DNA of 6,165 nucleotides from Thermococcus sp. (GCA_027074805.1 JALTCK010000106.1:1-6165), one strand, 5' to 3'. Shown: positions 1 to 5,978, counted from the stretch's first letter. The notes: generated by a model from the sequence alone, not told the origin. A program made the numbers and translations.

Positions 1-891
1 CCTTATCATCTCACTCCTCTTCCTGTACATGTCGAGCCATTCCTTCTTTCCGCCCATCTTCTCCACGATGCGGAGGACGACGTTGAGGCCGAATATCTGC
101 GGGAGCGGCGGGGTTGAGGGCGTTCCCTTCTTCTTCTCGTTGAACTTCCTGTAGAGGGGCAAATCGAAGTACCAGCCGCGCTCGGGCATCTTCTCGGCTA
201 TCTCAAAGACGCGCTCGCTTACTGCCGCCACAGCGAGCCCCGGCGGAACACCGAAGGCCTTCTGACTGCTCGCGAATATCATGTCGAGGCCCCACTCGTC
301 GAACTTTATGTCCGCACCGCCCATCGCCGAGACCGCATCGACGAAGAGGAGCTTGTCGTGCTCGTGAACGACCTTGGCCAGCTCAGGTAAGGGGTTAAGT
401 ACACCAGTTGAAGTCTCGTTGTAGGTTATGGTAACGGCGTGAACGTCGGGGTTCTTCCTCAAAGCGTCGTCGAGCTCCTCTGGCTTTATGGCGTAGCCGG
501 GCTCCTTCTCAAGAACAACGGCCTCCCTTCCGTTGGTCCTTACGACGTCGGCAAAGCGCTTTCCGAAGGCGCCTATGATTGTAACCAGAACCTTTCCGCC
601 GCGCGGGACGGTGTTCCTCACGGCGGCCTCCATGAAGCCGGTTCCAGAGCTGGGGAAGAGAATTATCTCGCCTTTATTGGCTTCAAGGAATGCCTTGAGT
701 CTGTTTAAAGTGTCCACGTGCACCTCCTTAGCCTCGGCCGAGCGGTGGCTGAACATCTGCACGCTCATTATCGCGAGAACCTCCGGGAAGCACGCGACAG
801 GTCCGGCGGTAAAGAGCTTGTACTTTGGCTTCACCATCTCGTAAACTTCCTTGTAGGCATCTTCATAGGTCATATCAAAGTTAGGTTCCAT
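1..891 (-). CDS. Class V PLP aminotransferase, alanine:glyoxylate / serine:pyruvate type (C-terminus cut by window edge)
   Basis: This is a pyridoxal-phosphate aminotransferase of fold type I, class V, the group that moves amino groups between alanine or serine and glyoxylate or pyruvate in the cytoplasm. The 297 residues present show SSGTG at 81-85 (phosphate-binding turn), the FSHR motif at 47-50, VDAVSAMGG at 184-192 with Asp185 placed to contact the PLP ring nitrogen, and ASSQKAFGVPPG at 207-218 with Lys211 as the Schiff-base lysine. The family is usually about 380-390 residues, so roughly 85-90 C-terminal residues lie outside the window. The start at 891 is supported by GAGGTGAT at 903-896, 4 nt upstream. 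The gene is divergent from the MFS transporter and has its own TATA box. From memory, a Thermococcus litoralis relative was characterised as an alanine:glyoxylate aminotransferase with a suggested role in glycine formation. The substrate of this copy is inferred from family membership. Confidence 0.93.
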   Translation of the reverse strand, partial: MEPNFDMTYEDAYKEVYEMVKPKYKLFTAGPVACFPEVLAIMSVQMFSHRSAEAKEVHVDTLNRLKAFLEANKGEIILFPSSGTGFMEAAVRNTVPRGGKVLVTIIGAFGKRFADVVRTNGREAVVLEKEPGYAIKPEELDDALRKNPDVHAVTITYNETSTGVLNPLPELAKVVHEHDKLLFVDAVSAMGGADIKFDEWGLDMIFASSQKAFGVPPGLAVAAVSERVFEIAEKMPERGWYFDLPLYRKFNEKKKGTPSTPPLPQIFGLNVVLRIVEKMGGKKEWLDMYRKRSEMIR

Positions 892-922
892 CGCAATCAC
901 CTCGGCGGGAGTTCTGAGGAGA

Positions 923-932
923 AATATAAAAA
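923..932 (-). promoter_or_regulatory. TATA box of the aminotransferase gene
   Basis: On the minus strand the sequence reads TTTTTATATT, preceded by a purine-containing BRE-like stretch (CGAACCC). Its centre lies about 36 nt upstream of the ATG at 891. Archaeal transcription starts about 25-27 nt from the TATA centre, so the mRNA should begin near 901-903, right at the ribosome binding site. This implies a leader of only about 10-12 nt. Confidence 0.7.
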
Positions 933-998
933 GGGTTCGTTGGAGTTTGGAAAGATTCCCTGAGGTTCAGTTCATTATTCTGGCTTTTTACTAGAAAA

Positions 999-1026
999 TC
1001 TTTCAAAGACTCAAGACTTTTAAAGA
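999..1026 (+). repeat. Two copies of CTTTYAAAGA, one on the TATA box
   Basis: CTTTCAAAGA at 1000-1009 and CTTTTAAAGA at 1017-1026 differ at one base and start 17 bp apart. Each is a near-palindrome with CTTT/AAAG arms, and the first extends to TCTTT-C-AAAGA (999-1009). The second coincides with the only good TATA candidate for the MFS gene. A paired operator is possible, but AT-rich palindromes also arise by chance in archaeal promoters. Confidence 0.4.
1017..1026 (+). promoter_or_regulatory. TATA box of the MFS transporter gene
   Basis: CTTTTAAAGA with the upstream purine-rich CAAGA is the best archaeal promoter match between the divergent genes on this strand. Its centre at about 1021 predicts a transcription start near 1046-1048. 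That falls inside the ribosome binding site AAGGTGG (1044-1050), so the transcript would be nearly leaderless. Confidence 0.55.
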
Positions 1027-1054
1027 TGTGCCCTAACGTTTAGAAGGTGGTCTG

Positions 1055-2206
1055 ATGGAAAGAAGGCGGCTTGTAGGGATACTCCTGCTTATAATCTCTG
1101 CTTTCACCGGTACTATAGCATTCCGCCTTGCCACTCCTGCGATAGCGTTCTACACGCGCGATATACTAAAGGCAAGCATGCTGTCCGTTTCAATCGTCTC
1201 GATGTCCTTCGTCCTCGCGAGGGCTTTTTCCTCGGTTCTGGGCGGCTTGATGCTCGAGCGCGGGAAGAAACTGGTTTACATCGGTGCCGTGGCGATGATG
1301 GGAAACGCCCTCGCGGTGCAGCTCTACCCCCTAACATCTACGTGGGTTCAGGTGGCTGGAATAAAGCTCCTCAACGGCTTTCTAAATGGGCTGAGCTGGC
1401 CGATGGCCCAGTTCGTCATAGCCGTGGCCACACCAAAGGAGATAAGGGCGAGGGTTACGGCGATATACTTCTTCTTTGGTAGTATAGCTTCACTCCTCGG
1501 GAACTACGTCTACGCCTATACGATAGACCTCGGACTGGGCGGCCAGATGTGGATTTCCTCCGCCTTCTTCATCCTAACGGGCCTGATAATGGTGGCCAGC
1601 TACGTCCTCCTCTACGGGAGAATAGTACCTAAACGGAAGAAATCTCCCGACGGAGAAAAGCCGAGTCTTGACCCAAGGAGGGTTTTGATCATCGCCTCGC
1701 TCATGGCGGTGATAGTCGCCTTCACCTCGGGGGAGATAACCTACGTCTACGTCTCGGAGGCGCTCGGGCTGGACAAAGCGACCACTGCCACACTGATAGG
1801 CTGGGCCGGCTTTCTGGCGGCTCTGCTGAGCTACTTCGTTTCCTGGCTTGCCGACGTTAGGAGCGAGAGGAGGACGGTAGTGCTGACGTCCATTTTGGCG
1901 GCGAGTTCACCGATCCTGGCCGCAATAAAGACCGCCCCGACGGTGTTCCTCGGGATATTCTTAGCGCTCTTTGCTTTCCAGAGCTTCCGTCCGATTTCGA
2001 GGAAGGTTTTATCGAGCTACCACCGCTCCTCCCTCGCTATCGGTGGAGTGAACGGAGTGCAGAACCTGTCCACCTTCCTAGGTGGAATGCTCTTCGGCTT
2101 CGCCTACTCGCTGGGAGAGCTTCACGGGGTCGTGACCATCAACCTCGCCCTGCTGGCGTTCCTGCCCGTCTCATTGGGGTTAATAATTGAGGGGAAGAAA
2201 ATTTAA
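1055..2206 (+). CDS. Major facilitator superfamily transporter, 12 membrane helices, substrate unknown
   Basis: This 383-residue integral membrane protein has about twelve hydrophobic helices (roughly 6-24, 43-64, 72-91, 97-120, 134-156, 165-187, 209-230, 246-265, 274-291, 296-313, 327-350 and 358-377). The basic hydrophilic loop at 188-208 (PKRKK and onward) separates the two six-helix halves, as in the MFS. The loop between helices 2 and 3, GGLMLERGKK (63-72), is a degenerate form of MFS motif A. The matching loop between helices 8 and 9, SWLADVRSERR (263-273), is also conserved-looking. The start at 1055 is set by AAGGTGG at 1044-1050. The transport substrate cannot be read from the sequence; efflux of a small molecule or uptake are both possible. 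It is divergent from the aminotransferase and lies 58 bp from the next gene, which has its own promoter, so no shared role is implied. No clear T-run terminator follows. Confidence 0.93.
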   Translation: MERRRLVGILLLIISAFTGTIAFRLATPAIAFYTRDILKASMLSVSIVSMSFVLARAFSSVLGGLMLERGKKLVYIGAVAMMGNALAVQLYPLTSTWVQVAGIKLLNGFLNGLSWPMAQFVIAVATPKEIRARVTAIYFFFGSIASLLGNYVYAYTIDLGLGGQMWISSAFFILTGLIMVASYVLLYGRIVPKRKKSPDGEKPSLDPRRVLIIASLMAVIVAFTSGEITYVYVSEALGLDKATTATLIGWAGFLAALLSYFVSWLADVRSERRTVVLTSILAASSPILAAIKTAPTVFLGIFLALFAFQSFRPISRKVLSSYHRSSLAIGGVNGVQNLSTFLGGMLFGFAYSLGELHGVVTINLALLAFLPVSLGLIIEGKKI

Positions 2207-2217
2207 CTTTATCAAAT

Positions 2218-2232
2218 AGAAAAACTTAAATA
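2218..2232 (+). promoter_or_regulatory. BRE/TATA promoter of the secreted-protein gene
   Basis: AGAAAAAC followed by TTAAATA (2226-2232) is a good thermococcal BRE plus TATA combination in the AT-rich gap after the MFS gene. The TATA centre at about 2229 predicts transcription starting near 2254-2256, at the ribosome binding site. The gene is therefore probably transcribed on its own rather than only by read-through from the transporter. Confidence 0.72.
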
Positions 2233-2253
2233 CTCTAAATCTTACATTGTATT

Positions 2254-2260
2254 GAGGTGA
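2254..2260 (+). promoter_or_regulatory. Ribosome binding site that selects ATG 2265 over TTG 2262
   Basis: GAGGTGA lies 4 nt before the ATG at 2265, the same spacing seen for the aminotransferase, MFS and L10e genes. The TTG at 2262 directly before it would be only 1 nt away, which is too close. The ATG at 2265 is therefore the likelier start. Confidence 0.8.
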
Positions 2261-2264
2261 TTTG

Positions 2265-3722
2265 ATGAATAGAATAAGAAAATTCCATGGAGTTATTCTG
2301 ACAATGTTACTGTTAGTAAGTCTGGTTAGTGCCCACAGTTTCTTTAACAAGCCAAAGGATGGTTTTTTGATAGAATTGCCGAACCCTGATGAGATGATGG
2401 GAAGGAATCTTGTCTTAAGCCGGCTAAAGCCGGTGTATACGTACTACGTTCAGGTTCAGATACTGACTCCAGAGGGCTTTAAAACGGTGTATTCCGGAAG
2501 TTCCTCTGGAAGTGTCCTGATACCCCCTTCTGAACTTTCTCGGCTAACAGAAGGGTGGAAGGATGTTAAGCCGGCTGTCTTAGTTGATGTGTGGCTTCTC
2601 AATCGGGAGGAAGGGACTGCCCAGGAGGTTGGAACTTTCAGTACGAGGCTCGATGAAAAGGCTTTAAGGGGCTTACAAACTTTTTCGCTTAAAGCAATTG
2701 ACAAAAGAGGGCTTCATCCAATTTCTGCCCCTGAGTTAAGCAAAAAAGGCAACATCCCAATAACACCTACCAGAGGACACTTCGTGGGCTACAGGTGGAG
2801 GACGAAAAAAACTTATCTCCGTGAGGATGACTTTCCCGCTGGAATGTACTTACCGGTTCTTATCCTGGACAACAGGGAAGGGAAGGCAACTGTTATGGGG
2901 ATGTATAAGGTTGAAGTTAGGGAGAGTTCCTCTGGTTCATCTGGGTTTTCAGTTGGGTTCTCAACGACTATAATTCGCGGTTCAAGGTTAAGTAGTAAGA
3001 GTGAGTTTAGTGTTGAGCGGGGTTTGCAGAACGGAGAGATACGGGTTGACGTTCAAGAGGGTAACGAGTTCACTAAGTCCATTATAGACGGTGAGGTCAA
3101 AGATGTTACTCCTGGTGACATCGGACTCATTGCAATCAAAGGTGAACCCTATATAGCCCTCCAGGTTCTCCAGAAATGCTACGTGAATGAATTCAGAGAG
3201 ATGCAATGTTTTGATACCGATGAGGAGAGGGTTCTGATTACAATCTCAGACGTCGAGAGGCACTATGAAACAACTAAAGGGGCTTATCTTATAGAGACCC
3301 ACCCCTTTGTGAACCCTCCGAGAAGCATTTATCCCTCCGAAAACTTTGAGAGGTTGGTCCAAGAAAATGCAAAATTCAGGAAATTAGCCACCCTCCACGG
3401 GCAACAGAATCGGACTGGGCGCTCGTCATATATGGAAACGTTTCTCGATGAGTACGATACCTATTCAGAAACTGATATACCCCTACTTGCCATTGCGGTG
3501 GCTCTTCAGCCTGAGACTTGGCCGGAATTTTTGCTTGGCCTCTCTATCGTGGGAAGTGTGTACATCACAAACGAGGAGCATGAGAGGGCGTATGGAGCCT
3601 TTGCAGTTGTTGATCAGTCTAAAAACACGAACACAACGGTTAGCTACGCCACACTTAAGTACTCTGTGGAAAACGCGAACCACAGAACCAGATTCCTTTT
3701 CGCATATCTTCAGTTTGAATAG
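2265..3722 (+). CDS. Secreted protein of unknown function, about 485 residues
   Basis: I do not recognise this family. The N-terminus MNRIRKF is basic and is followed by a hydrophobic core (about 9-22) and VSA|HS, a good signal-peptidase I site after Ala23, so the protein is probably exported. There is no C-terminal anchor helix. The most hydrophobic internal stretch, around 404-434, is interrupted by QPETWPEF and is unlikely to span the membrane. The mature part looks beta-rich. It has a Ser/Gly-rich segment at 221-234, two cysteines at 305 and 315 that could form a disulfide, and sequons at NRT 382-384 and NTT 456-458. No catalytic motif, lipobox or S-layer repeat is evident. Base composition is visibly lower in GC than the flanking genes, with many AGT, GTT and TTT codons, which fits a fast-evolving or recently acquired gene. 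It has its own promoter and a T-rich terminator, so it is a single-gene unit. Confidence 0.85.
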   Translation: MNRIRKFHGVILTMLLLVSLVSAHSFFNKPKDGFLIELPNPDEMMGRNLVLSRLKPVYTYYVQVQILTPEGFKTVYSGSSSGSVLIPPSELSRLTEGWKDVKPAVLVDVWLLNREEGTAQEVGTFSTRLDEKALRGLQTFSLKAIDKRGLHPISAPELSKKGNIPITPTRGHFVGYRWRTKKTYLREDDFPAGMYLPVLILDNREGKATVMGMYKVEVRESSSGSSGFSVGFSTTIIRGSRLSSKSEFSVERGLQNGEIRVDVQEGNEFTKSIIDGEVKDVTPGDIGLIAIKGEPYIALQVLQKCYVNEFREMQCFDTDEERVLITISDVERHYETTKGAYLIETHPFVNPPRSIYPSENFERLVQENAKFRKLATLHGQQNRTGRSSYMETFLDEYDTYSETDIPLLAIAVALQPETWPEFLLGLSIVGSVYITNEEHERAYGAFAVVDQSKNTNTTVSYATLKYSVENANHRTRFLFAYLQFE

Positions 3723-3733
3723 TCTTTTTCTTT
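3723..3733 (+). terminator. T-rich terminator after the secreted-protein gene
   Basis: The tract TCTTTTTCTTT begins immediately after the stop codon. Oligo-T tracts without a strong hairpin are the usual intrinsic terminator in Thermococcales. It lies just upstream of the L10e promoter and would isolate that gene from read-through. Confidence 0.6.
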
Positions 3734-3750
3734 GTCCATTTCGTTGGCCC

Positions 3751-3764
3751 CAAAACTTTTATAA
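3751..3764 (+). promoter_or_regulatory. BRE/TATA promoter of the L10e gene
   Basis: CAAAAC plus TTTTATAA (3757-3764) is a near-consensus archaeal BRE and TATA box. The centre at about 3760 predicts transcription from about 3785, giving a leader of roughly 34 nt before the ATG at 3820. This is longer than for the metabolic and transport genes in the window. Confidence 0.8.
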
Positions 3765-3776
3765 GGGACTCGACTC

Positions 3777-3790
3777 GCCTAAGTTTAGGC
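3777..3790. repeat. Perfect inverted repeat at the predicted L10e transcription start
   Basis: GCCTAA-GT-TTAGGC has 6-bp arms around a 2-nt centre and spans the predicted start at about 3785. A second overlapping pairing, CTAAG (3779-3783) with CTTAG (3790-3794), is also possible. It could be a repressor operator or a small hairpin at the 5' end of the mRNA. Confidence 0.5.
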
Positions 3791-3819
3791 TTAGCTTACG
3801 CTCATTTGGAGGTGAGAGT

Positions 3820-4368
3820 ATGGGACTGAGACCAGCCAAGATTGATAGGGACGTTGACAAACCCGCTTACACGAGAAGGGAGTACATACGCGGTGCTCCA
3901 GGACCCAAGATAACGATCTTCGACATGGGCAACCTCTCGGCCGAGTTCGAGTACGAGGTCAGCCTTCACGCCGAGCAGGCCATGCAGATAAGGCAGAACG
4001 CCCTTGAGGCGATTCGTATCCAGGTCAACAGGTACCTCCAGAAGAACGTCGGAAGGAGCAACTACCACTTCAAGATACGCGTTTTCCCGTTCCAGGTTCT
4101 CCGTGAGAACCCGATGGCCACCGGAAGGAAGGCCGACCGTTACGGAAACGGTATGCGCAGACCCTTCGGAAAGCCGATAGGACTTGCCGCCCGCGTAAGG
4201 AAGGACCAGAAGATACTCTCCGTTTACCTCAACGAGAACCACCTCAAGTTCGCCCTCGGTGCCATGCACAGGGCCAAGATGAAGCTCCCCTACAGCGCTT
4301 ACTTCAGGATATACGACAAAGAGGGCAACGACGTCACCACCAAGGTTCTCTCGACCATGAAACGCTGA
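3820..4368 (+). CDS. rpl10e: Large-subunit ribosomal protein uL16 (archaeal L10e)
   Basis: This 182-residue protein is the archaeal/eukaryotic L10e member of the uL16 family. It binds 23S rRNA near the A-site tRNA corridor of the 50S subunit. Recognisable stretches are MGLRPAKIDRDVDKPAYTRR (1-20), SLHAEQAMQIRQNALEA (48-64), HFKIRVFPFQVLREN (83-97) and the basic RYGNGMRRPFGKP (107-119), which corresponds to the loop reaching toward the peptidyl transferase centre. Length matches archaeal homologues. The start at 3820 is fixed by GGAGGTGA (3808-3815), 4 nt upstream. The same frame stays open upstream to 3448, but that part overlaps the preceding gene and is out of frame with it, so it is not coding. 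Codon use is that of a highly expressed gene. It is transcribed alone from its own promoter and is convergent with the ATPase gene. Confidence 0.98.
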   Translation: MGLRPAKIDRDVDKPAYTRREYIRGAPGPKITIFDMGNLSAEFEYEVSLHAEQAMQIRQNALEAIRIQVNRYLQKNVGRSNYHFKIRVFPFQVLRENPMATGRKADRYGNGMRRPFGKPIGLAARVRKDQKILSVYLNENHLKFALGAMHRAKMKLPYSAYFRIYDKEGNDVTTKVLSTMKR

Positions 4369-4371
4369 CGC

Positions 4372-4406
4372 GCAACGCCGACGCGCATTGCAGTTTTCTT
4401 CCTTTT
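4372..4406 (+). terminator. Hairpin plus T-rich tract after the L10e gene
   Basis: GCAA-CGC (4372-4378) pairs with GCG (4383-4385) and TTGC (4388-4391), leaving a 4-nt loop and a CA bulge. It is followed by the T-rich tract TTTTCTTCCTTTT (4394-4406). The T-tract alone would suffice for archaeal termination. The hairpin is built over a direct repeat of GACGCGCA (4367-4374 and 4380-4387) that starts inside the stop codon. Confidence 0.6.
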
Positions 4407-4475
4407 ACACATTTCAAGCTGTTCTTGCGGCCCCTCTGTTGTGTCCGTTGTTTCGTTATGTTTTGCGATTGCCCT

Positions 4476-4510
4476 GGTGCCTCTCTTGAATTTAGGGTTT
4501 TCAAGGCACC
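4476..4510. repeat. Bulged 11-bp hairpin between the convergent genes
   Basis: GGTGCC (4476-4481) pairs with GGCACC (4505-4510), and TTGAA (4486-4490) pairs with TTCAA (4500-4504). TCTC is bulged on one side and the loop is 9 nt. It lies between the ends of the L10e and ATPase genes and forms on either strand. It could block read-through from both sides or protect a 3' end. It lacks an adjacent T-run, so a simple intrinsic terminator role is unproven. Confidence 0.45.
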
Positions 4511-4542
4511 TTTGCGGTTAAAGTGGCAAATCGTGAGTTAAA

Positions 4543-4560
4543 TGGGGTATTGGAACCCCA
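4543..4560 (-). terminator. Hairpin just downstream of the ATPase gene
   Basis: On the minus strand TGGGGT pairs with ACCCCA around the 6-nt loop TCCAAT. The hairpin starts 6 nt after the ATPase stop codon and is followed by ATTTAAC. It is a likely 3'-end hairpin, but the T-stretch after it is short. Confidence 0.45.
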
Positions 4561-4566
4561 AAGGCT

Positions 4567-5649
4567 TCAAAGCTCCTTAAAGACTCTCTTAAGGACAGGA
4601 TCCGAAATCTTATACCTTCCGTTTCTCTTCTCAACGTAGCCCGACTTCACGAGGTTTTCAAGCAGAGCTGAAAAGTTGGAGTCGTTGACGTAGCCGAGCT
4701 TGAGCGTGAGGTAGTCCTTGATGTCCTTCCAGCGGGAATAGCCGAGGCTTATCGCCTTCAGTATCACCCTGTACCTTGGACTGTAGGCGAAGAGCTTTGA
4801 CAGCTCGCTGTTCACAACTGATTTTGCCTCCCTAAGAACCTCCTCAATAGCCTTTTCGTGTCCTACCCCTCTCGTTACCCGGATGTAACCGTAGAGGGCC
4901 AGCCAGCCGACTATTCCGTCGAGTTCCTCAACGGCTTTTTCTATCTCGCGCTCGCTTACCCTAACTTCTCCCTCCTCAAAGCCCCTCCTCAGAAACTCGG
5001 CGCTCATCTCTGAGCTGAACCTGCCAAGAGTTATGTCATGGTGGTACCTGCCGAAGAGCGGGGCTTTTGGGTCGTTGAACTTGAGGAAGTCGAAGAGCAG
5101 GCCCACTTCGGAGCCGGTCAGGACGAAGCTCAGGTTCTCGAGGTTGTCGATTGCGTAAGCTAAAATCCCGTCGTACTTCGTCGCTCCACCGAACCGGAGG
5201 TACTGGGCCTCGTCGAACGCTATGATGATCCTCCCAGCCCTCTCGCCGTAATCGTTGAGGGCCTCAAGAAGTTCCGTTATCGAGAACTCCTTTGAGGTTA
5301 TCTCAATCCCAACCCCTGAGACGCTCACACCTTTAACCCTTTCGAGAAAGACCCTTGCCTTTTCGATAATCCTCTGCCTCCCGCGCATCGCCGAGAGTAG
5401 CATCTTTCCGATGACGTACCTGTTTACGGAGGAGAACTCGGAGTAGGTTTTTCGCACGTCTATTTTGATAGAAGGGTTGGTAAGCTCGTTGAGGGCAACG
5501 TTTAGGAGGGAGCTTTTCCCGAGCCTTCTGAGTCCGAGGAGGAGGATTAACCTCTCGTCGCGTTCTATTGCCTCCTTGAACTCCTTGAGTTCATTCTCCC
5601 TGTCGAACAGTTCCTCCCTCTTCGTCTTTGGGTAAGGTGAGAACAGCAT
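4567..5649 (-). CDS. Archaeal ATPase (ATPase_2 family, AAA-like) with C-terminal winged helix
   Basis: This 360-residue protein belongs to the archaeal ATP-binding proteins of the STAND/AAA-like ATPase_2 type, which are abundant and lineage-expanded in Thermococcales. It starts with MLFSPYPKTKREELFDRE, the usual N-terminus. Next come Walker A GLRRLGKSS (39-47, Lys45), Walker B IIIAFDEAQ (141-149, Asp146-Glu147), LTGSE (177-181) at the sensor position, and GRYHHDITLGRF (200-211) with Arg201 as a candidate arginine finger. Residues about 285-345 look like a winged helix (SRWKDI, then LVKSGYVEKRNGRYKISD), suggesting DNA or partner binding. The cellular role of the family is largely unknown. An in-frame ATG at 5721 would add 24 residues (MRKQRLWERL and onward), but that segment is translated promoter and repeat sequence, so I chose 5649. 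The ribosome binding site is GGGGGTG at 5663-5657, which is part of the repeat covering the promoter. No partner gene is adjacent. Confidence 0.93.
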   Translation of the reverse strand: MLFSPYPKTKREELFDRENELKEFKEAIERDERLILLLGLRRLGKSSLLNVALNELTNPSIKIDVRKTYSEFSSVNRYVIGKMLLSAMRGRQRIIEKARVFLERVKGVSVSGVGIEITSKEFSITELLEALNDYGERAGRIIIAFDEAQYLRFGGATKYDGILAYAIDNLENLSFVLTGSEVGLLFDFLKFNDPKAPLFGRYHHDITLGRFSSEMSAEFLRRGFEEGEVRVSEREIEKAVEELDGIVGWLALYGYIRVTRGVGHEKAIEEVLREAKSVVNSELSKLFAYSPRYRVILKAISLGYSRWKDIKDYLTLKLGYVNDSNFSALLENLVKSGYVEKRNGRYKISDPVLKRVFKEL

Positions 5650-5691
5650 TAACTTGCACCCCCACAAGTTACTTGTACCCCCGCAAGTTAA
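5649..5691. promoter_or_regulatory. 43-bp symmetric double repeat over the ATPase start (putative operator)
   Basis: Two 19-bp units lie head to tail: 5652-5670 and 5671-5689. Each is ACTTG, 8 nt with five consecutive C, then CAAGT(T), and they differ at only two positions. The whole is also symmetric about base 5670: outer arms TTAACTTGC (5649-5657) and GCAAGTTAA (5683-5691), inner arms ACAAGT (5664-5669) and ACTTGT (5671-5676). It runs from the TATA box to the first base of the ATPase start codon. On the gene's strand the C-run reads GGGGGTG and supplies the ribosome binding site. Such a position fits a repressor site, perhaps for autoregulation; the binding protein is unknown. Confidence 0.75.
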
Positions 5692-5701
5692 AAGCCTTTC
5701 C
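5687..5701 (-). promoter_or_regulatory. BRE/TATA promoter of the ATPase gene
   Basis: On the minus strand GGAAAGG is followed by CTTTTAAC (5694-5687). The TATA centre at about 5690 predicts transcription from about 5664, at the ribosome binding site. The TATA box overlaps the upstream edge of the symmetric repeat. Confidence 0.6.
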
Positions 5702-5703
5702 CA

Positions 5704-5727
5704 CAACCTTTGCTTGCGCAAAGGTTG
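5704..5727. repeat. Perfect 10-bp inverted repeat upstream of the ATPase promoter
   Basis: CAACCTTTGC (5704-5713) and GCAAAGGTTG (5718-5727) are perfect reverse complements around a 4-nt centre, TTGC. The dyad lies directly upstream of the BRE of the ATPase gene, where activators or second operators bind in archaea. Its CTTTGC/GCAAAG core recurs in the hairpin at 5984-5998. Confidence 0.65.
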
Positions 5728-5769
5728 ACCAAAGGGTTTTGACTTTATTTAATCGCCCTTGGAGCAGTT

Positions 5770-5896
5770 CGTACGTGCTTTGTAATGGGGAACTTTTAGT
5801 TGGTTTTCTTGGGCAGAGTAGCCGATACCTGTTGGGTTTATCTCCTTCGCGCCCTTCGGGCGCTATTCAAGTTAAACCCACTTTGAATGGGTTTTT
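5770..5896 (+). ncRNA. Speculative small structured RNA
   Basis: A weak TATA-like TTTATTTAA (5744-5752) would start a transcript near 5770. A nested set of hairpins follows (5833-5894) and then a T5 run (5892-5896) that could end it, giving about 127 nt. No known RNA family, C/D or H/ACA box set, or riboswitch core was recognised. The 5' end is a guess from promoter geometry, so treat this as a hypothesis. Confidence 0.22.
5833..5896 (+). repeat. Nested and mutually exclusive hairpins ending in a T-run
   Basis: TGGGTTTA (5833-5840) can pair with TAAACCCA (5873-5880), enclosing the tight hairpin GCGCCC-TTC-GGGCGC (5849-5863). Alternatively AAACCCA (5874-5880) pairs with TGGGTTT (5888-5894) over a 7-nt loop, immediately followed by the end of a T5 run (5892-5896). 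The two pairings exclude each other. A third, ATTCAA (5865-5870) with TTGAAT (5883-5888), is also possible. The layout resembles an antiterminator/terminator pair. Confidence 0.5.
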
Positions 5897-5978
5897 GTGA
5901 AAGAAACCCCCTGAACCCAGGTAAGTGAAAAACACGTACAAATCTTAACAGAACATCACGACAGCCATAATTTTCCGC

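Noticed and set aside
439..963. Three plus-strand open frames of 81-103 codons
   Set aside because: They lie largely antisense to the aminotransferase, whose frame shows the full set of PLP-binding motifs. They have no ribosome binding sites and low-complexity, non-protein-like translations.
2415..2576. TTAAGCCGGCT repeated at 2415-2425 and 2566-2576 inside the secreted-protein gene
   Set aside because: Both copies lie in coding sequence over similar codons (Lys-Pro contexts) and there is no extended similarity around them. It is probably coincidence.
3448..3819. Upstream in-frame extension of the L10e reading frame (124 codons)
   Set aside because: It overlaps the end of the secreted-protein gene in another frame and crosses the L10e promoter. 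The true start at 3820 has a perfect ribosome binding site and matches the family N-terminus.
3802..4269. Minus-strand frame of 155 codons opposite L10e
   Set aside because: It is a shadow of a highly biased ribosomal protein gene. L10e is unambiguous on the other strand.
4439..4566. Possible CRISPR or mobile-element remnant in the convergent gap
   Set aside because: There are no regularly spaced repeats, no target-site duplication and no transposase fragment; only unrelated hairpins are present.
5650..5721. 24-residue N-terminal extension of the ATPase from ATG 5721
   Set aside because: The extension translates the TATA box and the repeats. The family normally starts at the MLF..P..KREELFDRE position, and the ribosome binding site fits 5649.
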